Shown piece by piece: positions 27,483-39,900 of a DNA stretch of 64,000 nucleotides; within the stretch, counting starts at the first letter, position 1, and every line of letters starts with the position of its first letter. The stretch is from Diphasiastrum complanatum (taxonomy: Eukaryota; Streptophyta; Lycopodiopsida; Lycopodiales; Lycopodiaceae). Location of the stretch: positions 56,516,699 to 56,580,698 of the forward strand of contig CM055097.1 in the NCBI GenBank assembly GCA_029204225.1. Direction: 5' to 3'. A program made the position numbers and the translations under genes. The notes under the pieces were generated by a model. That model saw only the letters and a list, made by a program, of their open reading frames with translations, was not told where the DNA came from and ran no database searches.

Positions 27483-29798
27483 CTGCAACCAACACAAAGA
27501 GAAACTTGTAAGTTTGAACTTCTTAGTACTCTTACAGTAGAAATGCAAGGCTGTAAGAACTGTAAAGCACAGCTCCTTAAATGCCAGTTCATCAACAGAA
27601 GTAATACACATAACTGCTCCAACTTTGTCCAGCAGAGAGCTGTGTCAGTTTAACTACGCAATAAGCTTTGGTGAATGCTGAAAGTTATGCAAGCCTGCTT
27701 ACCCTTAAACCTCAAACCATTCAGGCCATTCTTTTTATGAATAGAAGTATTTACTAAGATGGGGACAGTATGCGCTACCTCAAATCTTTATCTAAACATC
27801 ACCTCCATGCATCAATTTCAGCTATGGTATATAGCAACTGTGCTAACATCAGTGGTATGCACTCAGATACTTAAGAGCAGGTATTGCATTTACCACAATA
27901 TTTCTGAATATATAGTTTGCTAGCAATCCAGATTATCCAATACAAAAATCCATTTTAAGGACATTGATATTAGTTGCTTACAAAGTGGTTAAAGAACAAG
28001 CATCACAGAAATTAATGGCACAAACTAATCACATCAGAGTGAATATTGCGGGTCTGTGGTAGTACCAGATATTGGAAATAAGATTTAATCTTTTCTCATG
28101 CCTAGAACCCTGACCATCAGTAGTACCAATGAAGCATCGGCAAAAATCAAACTAAATTAAAGGCTTTCCACCCATGCCCTGCCCACAATCCACAGACCAA
28201 TCAATTTGTGATAGTTCAAAGGAAGGTCTGAATCAACTAACCCCTAACAGCTAGCTGGTCGTTCACTAAGTTCTTGAATTCATTGTAGTAAAATTCCTAC
28301 GCACCAACATAGAAACCAAGCACAAGGAATAGAATGAGGCATGTAATAACATCAGAGTTGCAGCAGAGCTTCCATGATACTTCTCACATTATCTTAAATC
28401 AAATCAAAGAAACACTACATGCACAAAGCAATTCAACTTCAACTCAAAGCACAACTCATGGAGATGGCATCTCGCATGACCTTAACACAAATCACAGTAT
28501 AATCAATAAGAATCTTGCTGTGGCAAGGCCATCAAAAATGTCTTAAAGTTGTGTGTACTGAAGCCTGAAAAGTAGCATTGTATTGTCAGAGAAGCATTAT
28601 CTCCTTATTAACTTGAAAAAATTCTTACCGGCTATCTCCTCATCAGGATGTTCTGTCTCATTTACATCTACACTTTCTTGGTGAGCTTTTGCAGGATACT
28701 TTTTCAACACTTTCTCTTGCTTATCTGGCATGCCTATCTTCTTGTAAGTATGAGCAACAATTTTGACTGTCTTTGCATCTGGCTTTACTTGAAGCTCTTC
28801 CATGTCTGCAAAAACCTTCAGCCACATTCAAATTTTACCATAAGCTTCTGCTTAAACTGAAAAAGCTATGCAAAAGCTTCAAATTTGTCCCAGAAGTCCA
28901 TCCATGCACATACTAAACCCTAAACCCTAAACCCTAAACCATAGTCAAAGCTGAGAATTCTATTGGACTCAACAAAACCTCATGGCTCCTAAGCCAACGC
29001 TCCTAAGCCAAGCTAAAAGATGACATATTCTTCACGTGTGTGTGCGTGTGTGCAAGAGAGAGAGAGAGAGAGAAAGAAAGAAAGAAAGAAAGATCTTTAT
29101 TAATGTCCATGGAATACCCTAAGGTACATAGGAAAGGCTCAGCAGCTGCATCAATATGAATCATTTTATAGTTGCATGGCATTCTGAAGTGCTTTCCGAG
29201 CTTTTGCAGAATTTGCTCTGACACATTTTTTCACATTAAGTTTGTAGGGGAGTTAAATACACATTGTTTGGGTCTTAGGACCGTACATGAGACTTCAAAC
29301 AAATTGGAAGAAAACCTTTAAAGAAGAAAGTCTCAGAAAGTGTTTTAAGTTCCAAAATAAGGCTGGCGTTCCTATATATTTTTAAACGTACCTGAGATGC
29401 CCTGGAACGCATTCCGGGGCAACCCCCATCCTGGAACGCAGTGAAATTTTTTTCTTTGTAATATATATTATAGATATATTATGCATGAGATATATATTCT
29501 GCATTATATAAACAGCATATTAATTACTTACTGCTGTTTTTTGGCTATAAAAACAAAAAACTCGAAGTTTTGAAAAAATTTCCAACTATTAAAAACAATC
29601 AGAACAATATTATCTGACAGAAATAGGGTCCCTGTAGTGTCTAAAAAAATTTCGAAACACTACCGTCAGATCCCCCATACAAAAGTTTGCAATTTAAATA
29701 CCATATTGTCAAAAATAGAAAAACCTTCCTGAGTAGCTTTTCGGGCAAATTCCAAGAACCCATTCCGGAAAGGGCTCCTGAATGTGTGTGGGTGTGAG

Positions 29799-29846
<48 letters not shown>

Positions 29847-32800
29847 ATGCTAAAAAGTTTTCCTTAAAATTGCAAAAGAAAATGGCCGCAAACTCTTGGA
29901 GGAGAAAAAGTGTTGCAAATTTTTTATGTAAGTTAGATCGAGACGTATGAGCACTCTACGAGCATCTATTCGACGATTGGGATGCGGTGGGGGCAGTGTC
30001 AGGCACGGAAAACAAGCGTGAAGCTCGAAATCATCAGATCAAGCGTTTTGGTAGGCCCACATGATTTCTGAAAAATGTATAAAACTAGCTATAGGTGTCA
30101 GATTGGGGTGACGTAAAGTGCTAGACTGTGTTTCCTAAGGCCTGCAGGAATGCCTAGAATGTCTGTTCTAGCCATTACGGCACATACTTGAAGTTATGAC
30201 TGCATTACTCTCTTTCGGTGTTATTTTTAGGCTTTAGCCCTCTTTGTGAAATAAGTTGTAGGTATAAGATTGAGGGTCCGAAAGATGCTAGATTGTATTT
30301 CCTAATGCTTACAAGAATGCCAGGAATGTCGGTTTTCGCCCTTACAGCCAATAAGTCGAGTTATGAATGTGGTGCTCGCTTTCTATGTCGTTTTTTGCCC
30401 TGATTTATGAAGTGAGTTGTAGGGTTCCGATTGACGTCCCGTAGAATGTTAGGTTATGTTTCTTAATGCCTAGAAGATTGTGAAATGGCTTGTATGGTAA
30501 TTTGTGAAATGAGCTCTATTTGCCGATGCAATGTACTAAACCTTTGCATGTTTTGTGTGTGTTTTGCAGGGCTTTGAGCAATTCCAGTGCCTATAGCTTG
30601 TAGGTCACATTCACACAATGCCTGTTGTTGGTAGGGGCATGTGGGCAAGGTTGACCTTGTACTTGACCTTGTACAGGGGGGTTGGGCTACATCCCATGGT
30701 TCAGGTGCCCACAGATGGAGATGCTACCATTGTAGCTTGGAGTTCACAGGGTCACTTACCAAGGTCAAGGCCCACTCGTTGGGACACACAGTTTTTTTCG
30801 GCAGCCAGTACGACAAGACTTGCAGAGCTAGGGTGCAAGACCTAGTCACAAAGGGGTCCAGAGAAGCAGGGATACAGGTGTAGGGCGTAGCCACATAGGG
30901 GCACCTACCCTTGCTATTCCTACAGTTTCTAGCCCACAAGCAGGGGTACCTAGGCCTCATGCCACTCCATCAGAGCCTTTGTAACCATCAACATCATCAA
31001 TTGATGGTGCTTCACTGACAGAGGCAGGTTCTAACACGAGAGGGGAGAGAGGCACAACATTTATCACACCATATATACATCCCCTATTGGCCCATCTACT
31101 ACCACAGGGCATGTCAGACCTTGGCCGCATACCACTGCACATCAGAGACATGTTAGGCCCAGAACTTCTCATCAGACTACATTGGCAAAGGCACCAACAC
31201 AAGATTTGCACGAGACTGGTGGCTCAGTTGTTTTATGAGGCTAGCGTTCCTTTTGCCACTGCTGACAACCATGTTTTCAGAGAACTGATGCTCCAGTTGG
31301 CATTAGTGGATGCTTCATGGAGGCCTCCCAAGAGAGAGGTGATACGCACGTGTCTCCTACGTCAGGAGGAAGAGACCATTCGAAGAGAGCTAAGCCCCAT
31401 TCGAGCAGCTTCGCACACGTAAGAATATTTTACCTTTTGTCATTTCATTGCACAACTTTCGTGCACATTTGATGTATCTTGCTTGTATGTTTGGATGCCT
31501 CTCTATATGTGTTTGATATAGCAACTGTGGTTTCATACGTCAAGTGTAGCACCTAACTTATGTCTGATCAAATTTGTTTTGCAGTTACGCTTGTTCCATA
31601 TTGTCCGATGGATGGATTGACGTTCGTTACAAATCCGTCACGAACATCATGGTCTCCTGCCCTCTTGGCATTGTCTTCTTACGAGGAGTGGATGCCTCTC
31701 GTGAGGGTGAACCCATCACCGCAGAGTTCATCTATGATATAGTGAACTCATCTATCCAGGAGATTGGTTCAAGTCGTCACAAACAACGCCACGAACTGTA
31801 GGCAGATGGGAGAGTTGTTGATGTGCGGGCACCCCTCCATTGTGTGGACACCATGTGCTGTGCACTCTGTCGATTTGTTGGTCCAGGATATGTGTGCACT
31901 TTCGTGGATCCATGAGGTAAATTTTCTTAGCCTTCTTTCATATCTTATATGCTGGTTTAGTAGTTGTCATTTCTTGCATTGTTCGGCCCATAACAAATTT
32001 CTATTGGGTGTTTGTCTTGTAGATCATGACTCTGGCCATGCGCGTGATCAATTTCCTTATGAGGAAGAAGCGCATGTTGGCCTTGTTTCACAACATCTCA
32101 CCCCTGGATCTCAAGAAGCCGGCACCCACTCGGTTTGGCTACTACTTCATGGTTCTTGAGCAATTGTTGCATGTGCAAGACCATTTGTGGAGATGGCGGC
32201 CAGCCATGGATTCGACCAGTTCAGAGGCCGTAGTGAGGATGCCACTCATTTTCAAACGACTGTGTTTGGAGATGAGTTTTAGACACGTGCATCAGAGCTC
32301 ATTGAGGTGCTGAGGCTTGTATTTTGTGTGCTGCACCTAGTAGACCGAGAGCGGTGACCTCGGTCTCATATACAAGTTGATGAACTGCATTGGAGAGGTG
32401 CTGGCAAGATGCTGCTTGGACAAGGCCAGGTCCAATTCCTACCCCTTATCATCTATGCTATGTTTTTTTTTTCGTTTTTCAATTTGAATCACAAATGACT
32501 AATGATTGTAATGTGTCTTATGTTGTTGCATGTTGTAGGACGTAGAAGTTGCTAGAATTTGGCAGGAGAGGTGGGATTACTTCCACAGACCCACCCACGT
32601 GGTAGTCCACATGTTACACCCCTTGTGGCGCACCACGTACCGGCAGATGGCAGGATGACATGGAGCTCCACCGAGGATGGGTGGAGTATACATAGCGAGT
32701 TTAAATAGGTAATCTAGACAGATTTTCAATGGAATTTTAGAGTGCTTCGATGATTCATGCCCGTACGATTCATGCTTTTACGCACATTGACAAATGAAAT

Positions 32801-34201
32801 GATCCTTTTGTCAGTAGGTCAAGGCTCAACAACCTTGAGGCAGACTTGTTGAAGTTCAAGCGATTCATGGAGCATTTTGCACAGGACTGGTGTCAGCGGA
32901 TGGAGGACCAGTTGTCTTCTGTGACATGGTGGGGGGGTTGTCAAGGCCTCTCCAATCCAAATCTCCAAAGTTTGGCGAAGAGAGTGTTGTCACAGGACTG
33001 ATCAACTTCCGCCTATGAGTGGAACTAGAGCACTTGGTCCATGCATCACACGAAGAAGAGGAACCGGCTCTCGATCAATAAGTGCAGGCGGCTGGTGTAC
33101 GTTTCTAGCAATGCACGGGTGCTACAATGCTACGCGACATCCAAAGAGTTGTTGGAGGTTAGTTATGTTCTATCTGGTTTTATAACATATTGGTTTTCAT
33201 CATTGTTAGTATCAATATGTATCTTGTTAACTCATCAATGAAACCGTGACAACTTGCTTTCTATTGTGGTTGCAAATGAACGCTAACTTGTGCATGCTCG
33301 ACACTGACGCCACCATTCCTCCAGGACCTCCTATGCAGGCCGAGATTGAGGATGATATCTTCAGGAGCTGCACAGATAGATGGATGCCGAGGCCCGCTCT
33401 GCACGACGCCATAGGAGAGCAGCCGAGAGGAGATGAGATAGGGACGAGGGAGATGAGGAGGGTTCACAGGAGGAGGGAGAGGAGTATACAATGGACTACG
33501 AGGAAGAGGAGTGGGTGGATGAGGAGGAGGGGGCTGATGAGGGGGAGGATGAAGGGGGGGGGGGGGGATATAGAGCAGTTGTTAGTGGACCCCGATAAAG
33601 AGACACATGCGGAGCCACTTCCTCCTTCAGATAGGCCTAGGACGCGACCTAGAGGTGTTGCAAGAGGGGGGTTGGGTTCATTGTGATGAGCGAGGAGCGA
33701 GGCATCACAAGCAGTTGCACATCAAGCATCCTCTCAGTTCATAGGGCCTTTGTGGAGTGTAGGACCACAGATATTGGATACACAGGCACGTCGGGCTAGG
33801 GGACAGCCTAGAGGAAGCAGTAGGACGGGGGAGACTGGAAGCGAGGCATGGAGAGGTGAGAGACAGATTGAGGAGAGAGGTAGAGGCAGAGGTAAGAGCA
33901 GCGGCATATGTAGATGCAGGGACAGAGGCAGAGGCAAAGTCAAGGGCAGGGCTTCACCACCACCAACATCACCCTTGTTGTCACAACACGATTTTGGATG
34001 ACTCTGACTACTAGTCGGAGGAAGAGTCATTGTCTCAGTGATTTTATATTGTTATTATTGCATTGTCTTGGACCAGTTGAGGCCCGACATTGTATAATAC
34101 TCATATATTTTACCATGTCTATTATGTTTCAATGGGATGTTGATCTCGCTTGCTATGAGTTGTGGTGGTTCAACATGGCTTCTTGTGTTTTTGGATGGTT
34201 T

Positions 34202-34266
<65 letters not shown>

Positions 34267-34461
34267 GTCCACTATGATATCCTATAGGTTCCTGTACTAA
34301 TTTCAAATGGTCCAATATGGGTCCTTCTAATGGTTTGTTGTGAGTTGCTATGGTTCAGTAAAATTCCTTATGATTTTACATGGTTCTACGTAGTTCCCAA
34401 TGATTACAATTCATTTAAGGAATTGCTATGGTTCATCATGGTTCCTTGTGTTTTCAGATGG

Positions 34462-34514
<53 letters not shown>

Positions 34515-35143
34515 CAATAAGACTATGTCATCGAGGTTTATCCCAAATGCTGAAATTTTCAGTGTGCAGGCACATTAGACATTTTTCCCATAGTTAAGTG
34601 AAATTGCACTTCCATATCAACAACATTCTCATTAGGAAAGCCGTGCATTGTAGACATTCTCCCCATAGTTAACTGCAATTATGAAAACGTTGGCATGACA
34701 CTATCACATAGTAGTGTTATACATTCTGATATCCCCCTATCTCAAGTCGATGTGGCACATCAAACCTTTTACATGCACTAATCAGTGAATCGGCAATAGA
34801 GTCGAGAGTATTTGGGAAAGTGGGCTTATACAGTGCAAGAAAAATTTGCAAAAATACTGAAAATCACGTTTTTTAGCATCCATAATAAATTAAGAAAACC
34901 ACGTTCTGGGCAAGCGTTCCCGGTCAGAAACCTGGAACGCGTTCCGGAACACGTTCCAGAATGCCCAATGCAACTCTTATATATATTCATAGATGCACTT
35001 GTGATTCACGAATCGTGAATCAAACCGCGATTGGCGCATCGCTGTCAAAAAAACAGCAATTCGCTGTGAATCGCTGTTTTCTTTTCTTTTTGTTCTGTGA
35101 ATCGCACATAAAAAAAATTTCCATTCGCAATTCGCTGCAACTA

Positions 35144-35181
<38 letters not shown>

Positions 35182-36954
35182 ATCTAAGGAAGTGGATGGT
35201 GGACGTGACAGCGCATCCGGACGCGCGTTCGCGTCCGCGTCCCCGGATGCGTCCGGTTTTTTTTTTTTTTTTAAGTTGTTTTTGTGTTAAAAAAAACAAA
35301 AAAAGTTGGATGCGTCCGACCCGGCGTCCAAGGGTCGGACGCGTCCGGGTCCGGACGCCGGACGCAGATGCGGAATGTCCGGCCCGGACCCTCATGTCTG
35401 ATATTATTATATATATATATATATATATATATACATGAAATTAAAATGAATGATACAGCTCAGATGCCATAAGACCAAAGATTTCACCTGTAACAATGTT
35501 AAGTCTGAATAGTAACCGAACATAACAAATAGGACCAAATAGTTCAATGGCTGAACTTTCTTTCTTTTGATCTTTCAATAGTAGCAAATGAAACTGTTAC
35601 TTCTTGCGATGAAATGGATTTTGTATTTGAAAAAATTTATGCACCTTGTAGTTGTAACATGTGAATAGATATTTCAAATGATCGTAAATCCCACAAACCT
35701 TCACATACTTCAGAATGAATGATCTCAACCCAGATTGGGACAAGCATAACCAGATTATGTTCTTTGAGTCTAAAACATTGATCCGTACCTTTTCAGCTGT
35801 TAACAAAGAGGTAAGAAAAGCAAACATATATTTTCTGTATGAAGTAATGAAAAAAAAACAAAATTTTATAATGAGTTATTGTAATATTGGAACAAACTGA
35901 TAAGTGGAGGAATTACATCCAACAACTTTTCAAATTCGCCAGAGCTTTCGTACATCGATATGATCCTTGTAAAAAAAGCTCTTGGCAGACATTGCAGATT
36001 TTCTTCAAACAGTTTAATCCATAGTGCCTCTGCCTCTTCCAGCCTTCCCTCTTTCTCAAAAGCCTCCAACAAAAGCTGGTACGTGCCAATCGTCTTTCCT
36101 TGTCCTTTGCTTAGCATCCATTTGGAAACCTGCCCAGATTCCAAGTACACTAGCATAACTTAAGAGGGCATTTCAATACCCTCCCCAAAAGTGCATATCG
36201 GAAGCCATACGCATAAGAGAGTAGGCTAATGAAAGTCAATTTAAAAGGACTAAATGCTATAATCTGTTATCTTCTCAAACTTGAAGATATGTATATAACA
36301 GAATAATCAATCTTTTGTGGGAGTTAAACCAATCAATCTCAGAGTCGTGATGCTTTTGGTTTGATAACAATTTGACTTATTTGCAATAACTGGAATGTAC
36401 ATCAAGTTTGACCAAAAATATAAGTGACCAGAACTCTAATTAGCCATTTGGGATCAGTGTGGCCACGTACAGTTGACAATTTTGTCATGAAATGTGGCAG
36501 TGCACTTTGTGTCAGCTTCGTGAAATGCTAAGACGTCTAGTAAGAAACAGGTGATCCTGCAAAGAGGTCTATTTTGCTTAAAAAAAGAAAAGGTACTCAT
36601 AGATTTCATACATAAATGGATGGTAGTCAGTTTGGAAAGCGATATTTCTAAAGGCCCTTTCCTTCATAAATTTTTTTCGCTCTTTTCATTTTGAAAGTTT
36701 GCAGGTTTTTGTTAAAAAAACAAACCCTAACCCGACCCTCACAAATTTAGGCTTAAAAAAAGTGAAAAAAAAAACAAAAAGGTACTCTACCAAAAAAAAT
36801 TTAACCCTAAAGAAAAGCTAACCCTAAATCACCCCCCGCCCCTTGCACTCTCTCTATGCACCCCTCACGCCCCATTATAACACCCTCCCCCCCCCCCCCG
36901 GGCCGCCATCGTCCTACCCTACCCCCTCTTGCACCTCCCCTCCTCTCCTGTGCC

Positions 36955-36998
<44 letters not shown>

Positions 36999-39900
36999 AC
37001 TATTTCTCCTTCACTGTCTATTATTGCTATCTCTCCTCCCCCGAACCCTAATCTTAGAGAAACCCTAACTTGTCACGCTTTTCATCTTGAAGGTCATGCT
37101 TTGCAAAATTCCAGAACACTCATGGTATATATAGCGTTTCAATCAAAATGACATTAGTTTTATGGGATAGATTGAAAGACACGTGTCCATCAAACACACC
37201 TCCTTGGTCAGAACCCTAATCACACATGGACCAATGAAAAGCTTTGGAATGGGTTTTCTCCATAACAGCTTACATTCTCTCTCTATTATCGCTATTTCTC
37301 CTCCCACAAACCCTAATCTCAGAGGAACCCTAACTTGTCACGCTTTTCATCTTCAAGGTCATGCTTTGCAGAATTCCAGAACAGTCATGGTATGTATAGC
37401 ATTTCAATCAAAATGACATTAGTCTTATGGGATAAATTGAAAGACACATGTCCATCAAACACACCTCTTAGCTTGACCCTGGTACCCTAACCAAATGTGG
37501 ACCAATAAAAAGCTCTGAAACGCGTTTTCTCCATAACAGTACATTCTCTCTCTCTTTGTGCACCTAGCAAACAGACACCCTTGACTTGCAAATTTTTTAA
37601 TTTTATTTTGCGATGTTTTAAATTTTTTTACACCTTGCGAGCCCACCAATGCCCCACTATAGTAATTGTTAGAAAATTTGAAGACTATTTTCACATTTTT
37701 TGATTCTATAATCTTCCATGAGCACTACAGCACTCCAAGGAAATAATCGTAAGAAAAAATTTGCCGATAATTTTAAAAAAAAATCATATCTTATTTATTT
37801 TACGAGCAAATGTTTTATAAAACTCAAAAAAAATTTGTAAGGCCCCTTTCTTATGTTGATAATTTTTATTTTTTTTTCCTTTTAAATCTTTCAACTTCCT
37901 TATCTTCTCCAATTTAGCTTGGACTTCAAAACTTTAAAACCAAATTGTTTAGCGAATCTAATGAACACAATGGCACCAAAAGAAACAAGCGATATTGAGG
38001 ATCCCGGTGTCAGTGAGGTGAACAGTGTAACGGAAGAAATACTGAATAAACTCCTCACTAATTCGAATCAAGTTTTATTTATTATGCATGATACTGCTGA
38101 GCAGAATAAACAAACAATGCAACAATTCCAACAAATGATGATGATGATTTTAAAACGCATTGATGAATCTGCAATAAGTAACATTTCAAAAAAACAGATG
38201 CCAATGCCACTCAAATTGTCCACACTACTCAAGGAATAACTGATGGGGCTTATAATGATGGTGATGATTTATCAAATCAGGATAGGCCATCATCATCATT
38301 ACAAGCTTGAATATTCGACGCAGGATGTTCATAGCGAGGTCCAAAAAGACGGGTAAACAGATTCCGGGAGCAAGTGATGAATTGCAAATTAGAGATGAAT
38401 CTAACAGAGATATCTCTAAACAATGTACTCAAGAACAAATGAGAACTCACGATCAACGACATTTTTATGGACACACGTGAGTATAAAGATAATATCACCA
38501 TTGAAAACTTCAACCGCTATTTTGTATTATTTGATGGACCCAATTCGACTACAATTATGTATGCCACCATTCATTTTGAAGCGGCAGCTTATCAATGGTG
38601 GAAGAGAAGAAAGAACGGTTTACCATTAGAACCACTTAGAAGAATGCAAAATGAGCAAACAGATTGGGATCTATTCAAGAATGCTTGTATTGCACTTTCA
38701 AAAACCCCGTTTCAAGATGAGGAGAACTTCAAAAGTGGACCCAGATTCAGCAAAAGGAATCAATTTAAGGCTAAAATTTTGGAATTTTTGAATTTTAACT
38801 CTCACAGAGGCGGATCGTTTACGAAGGTATACTCAAGGGTTACAAACGATATTGGAGCTGACATAGCATCACAATTTTATACGACTCTGGATCAAGTTAT
38901 GCAGATAGCTCTTAGGATTGAACCAAAATATGCAAGTAAGTGGTCAATTAGGTGGGGATCTTTTGGGTAGGAGTTTACCAAGCGTGAAGTGAACAGGTCT
39001 ACAATCAATGACAAGAAGAAAAGAGTTAAATATGTCTAATATCGTACCGTCAAACAATCCGATAAGAAGGATCCTAATAAGAAACAGGTTGATACAACGG
39101 AGGCAAAGTGAGAGGTTAAAATTATTAGGTCCACGTCAAAGATTGATGGTTACACAATTGGGCTTATGTTTCACATGTAAACAAAAATGGAAACTTGGCC
39201 ATAAATGTGACAAGTGAAAATTTGTCGCGATCTCGTTAATTATTGAAGAGGATGAGAACGACGAAGTTGTGAGACGTGCAAATAATTCCAACAATGAACC
39301 AAGATGAGGAGTCACAATATAGCCTCCATGCCAAGCACATATCCAACAGGTGGCATGCATGCGGTCCACGAGTCCATTAGTCAAGTCAATAGGCCCAGTC
39401 CAACGTCCAATTTCAAGTTAAGTGTACAGGGTTGGGTCCCTAGCATTCCCTTCCCTTAGAAGACTGAAAAGTCTTCTAAGGAAGGAAATCTGTGAATCTA
39501 TGTCTAAGGTCGTACTCCTTTTCCCAAGTGTCCTCATCGTCGGAATTACCTTTCTAACAACACCAAGTACTCAGTCACCTGCTGGTTTCTAAGCCCACGT
39601 TGACATACATCAACAATGGCCTGTGGTTCAGAAGGTACAAAGATTGATCGATCCTCTAATTGAACTAGCTCATATGCTTGAATCAAGCCATCCTTCGCAC
39701 CAAGTCGTTCCTTTGAACGATTCACATGGGAGACTGGATGGACGTTGATCCCTTGTGGAAGATCTAGCTGATAGGCATTCCGACTGAGTTTCTTTACAAT
39801 ACGAAAAGGCCCACGGTAACGAGGGGACAACTTAAGACATTTCCCTGTCCTCAACACCTTGGAATCTTTTGGAATTCTAAGGTTAAGTCTTTCAGCTTTA

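Larger units (their letters stand above)
26880..27500. repeat. Diverged tandem duplication covering the last exon (period about 321 bp)
   Basis: Two consecutive copies of about 300 bp. Shared blocks include ATGGATCATCA, AATTTGTGAA, AGTTTACTGCAG and the exon-7 coding block. The first copy lies at about 26880-27190 and the second at about 27190-27500. Confidence 0.75.

Noticed and set aside
28917-28940. A chromosome-end or telomere junction
   Set aside because: Only three to four units, inside an intron; interstitial tracts of this size are common in plants.
33261-34030. Minus-strand Pro/Leu-rich frames near 33.3-34.0 kb
   Set aside because: Mirror of the Arg/Gly-rich low-complexity tail of the hAT pseudogene.
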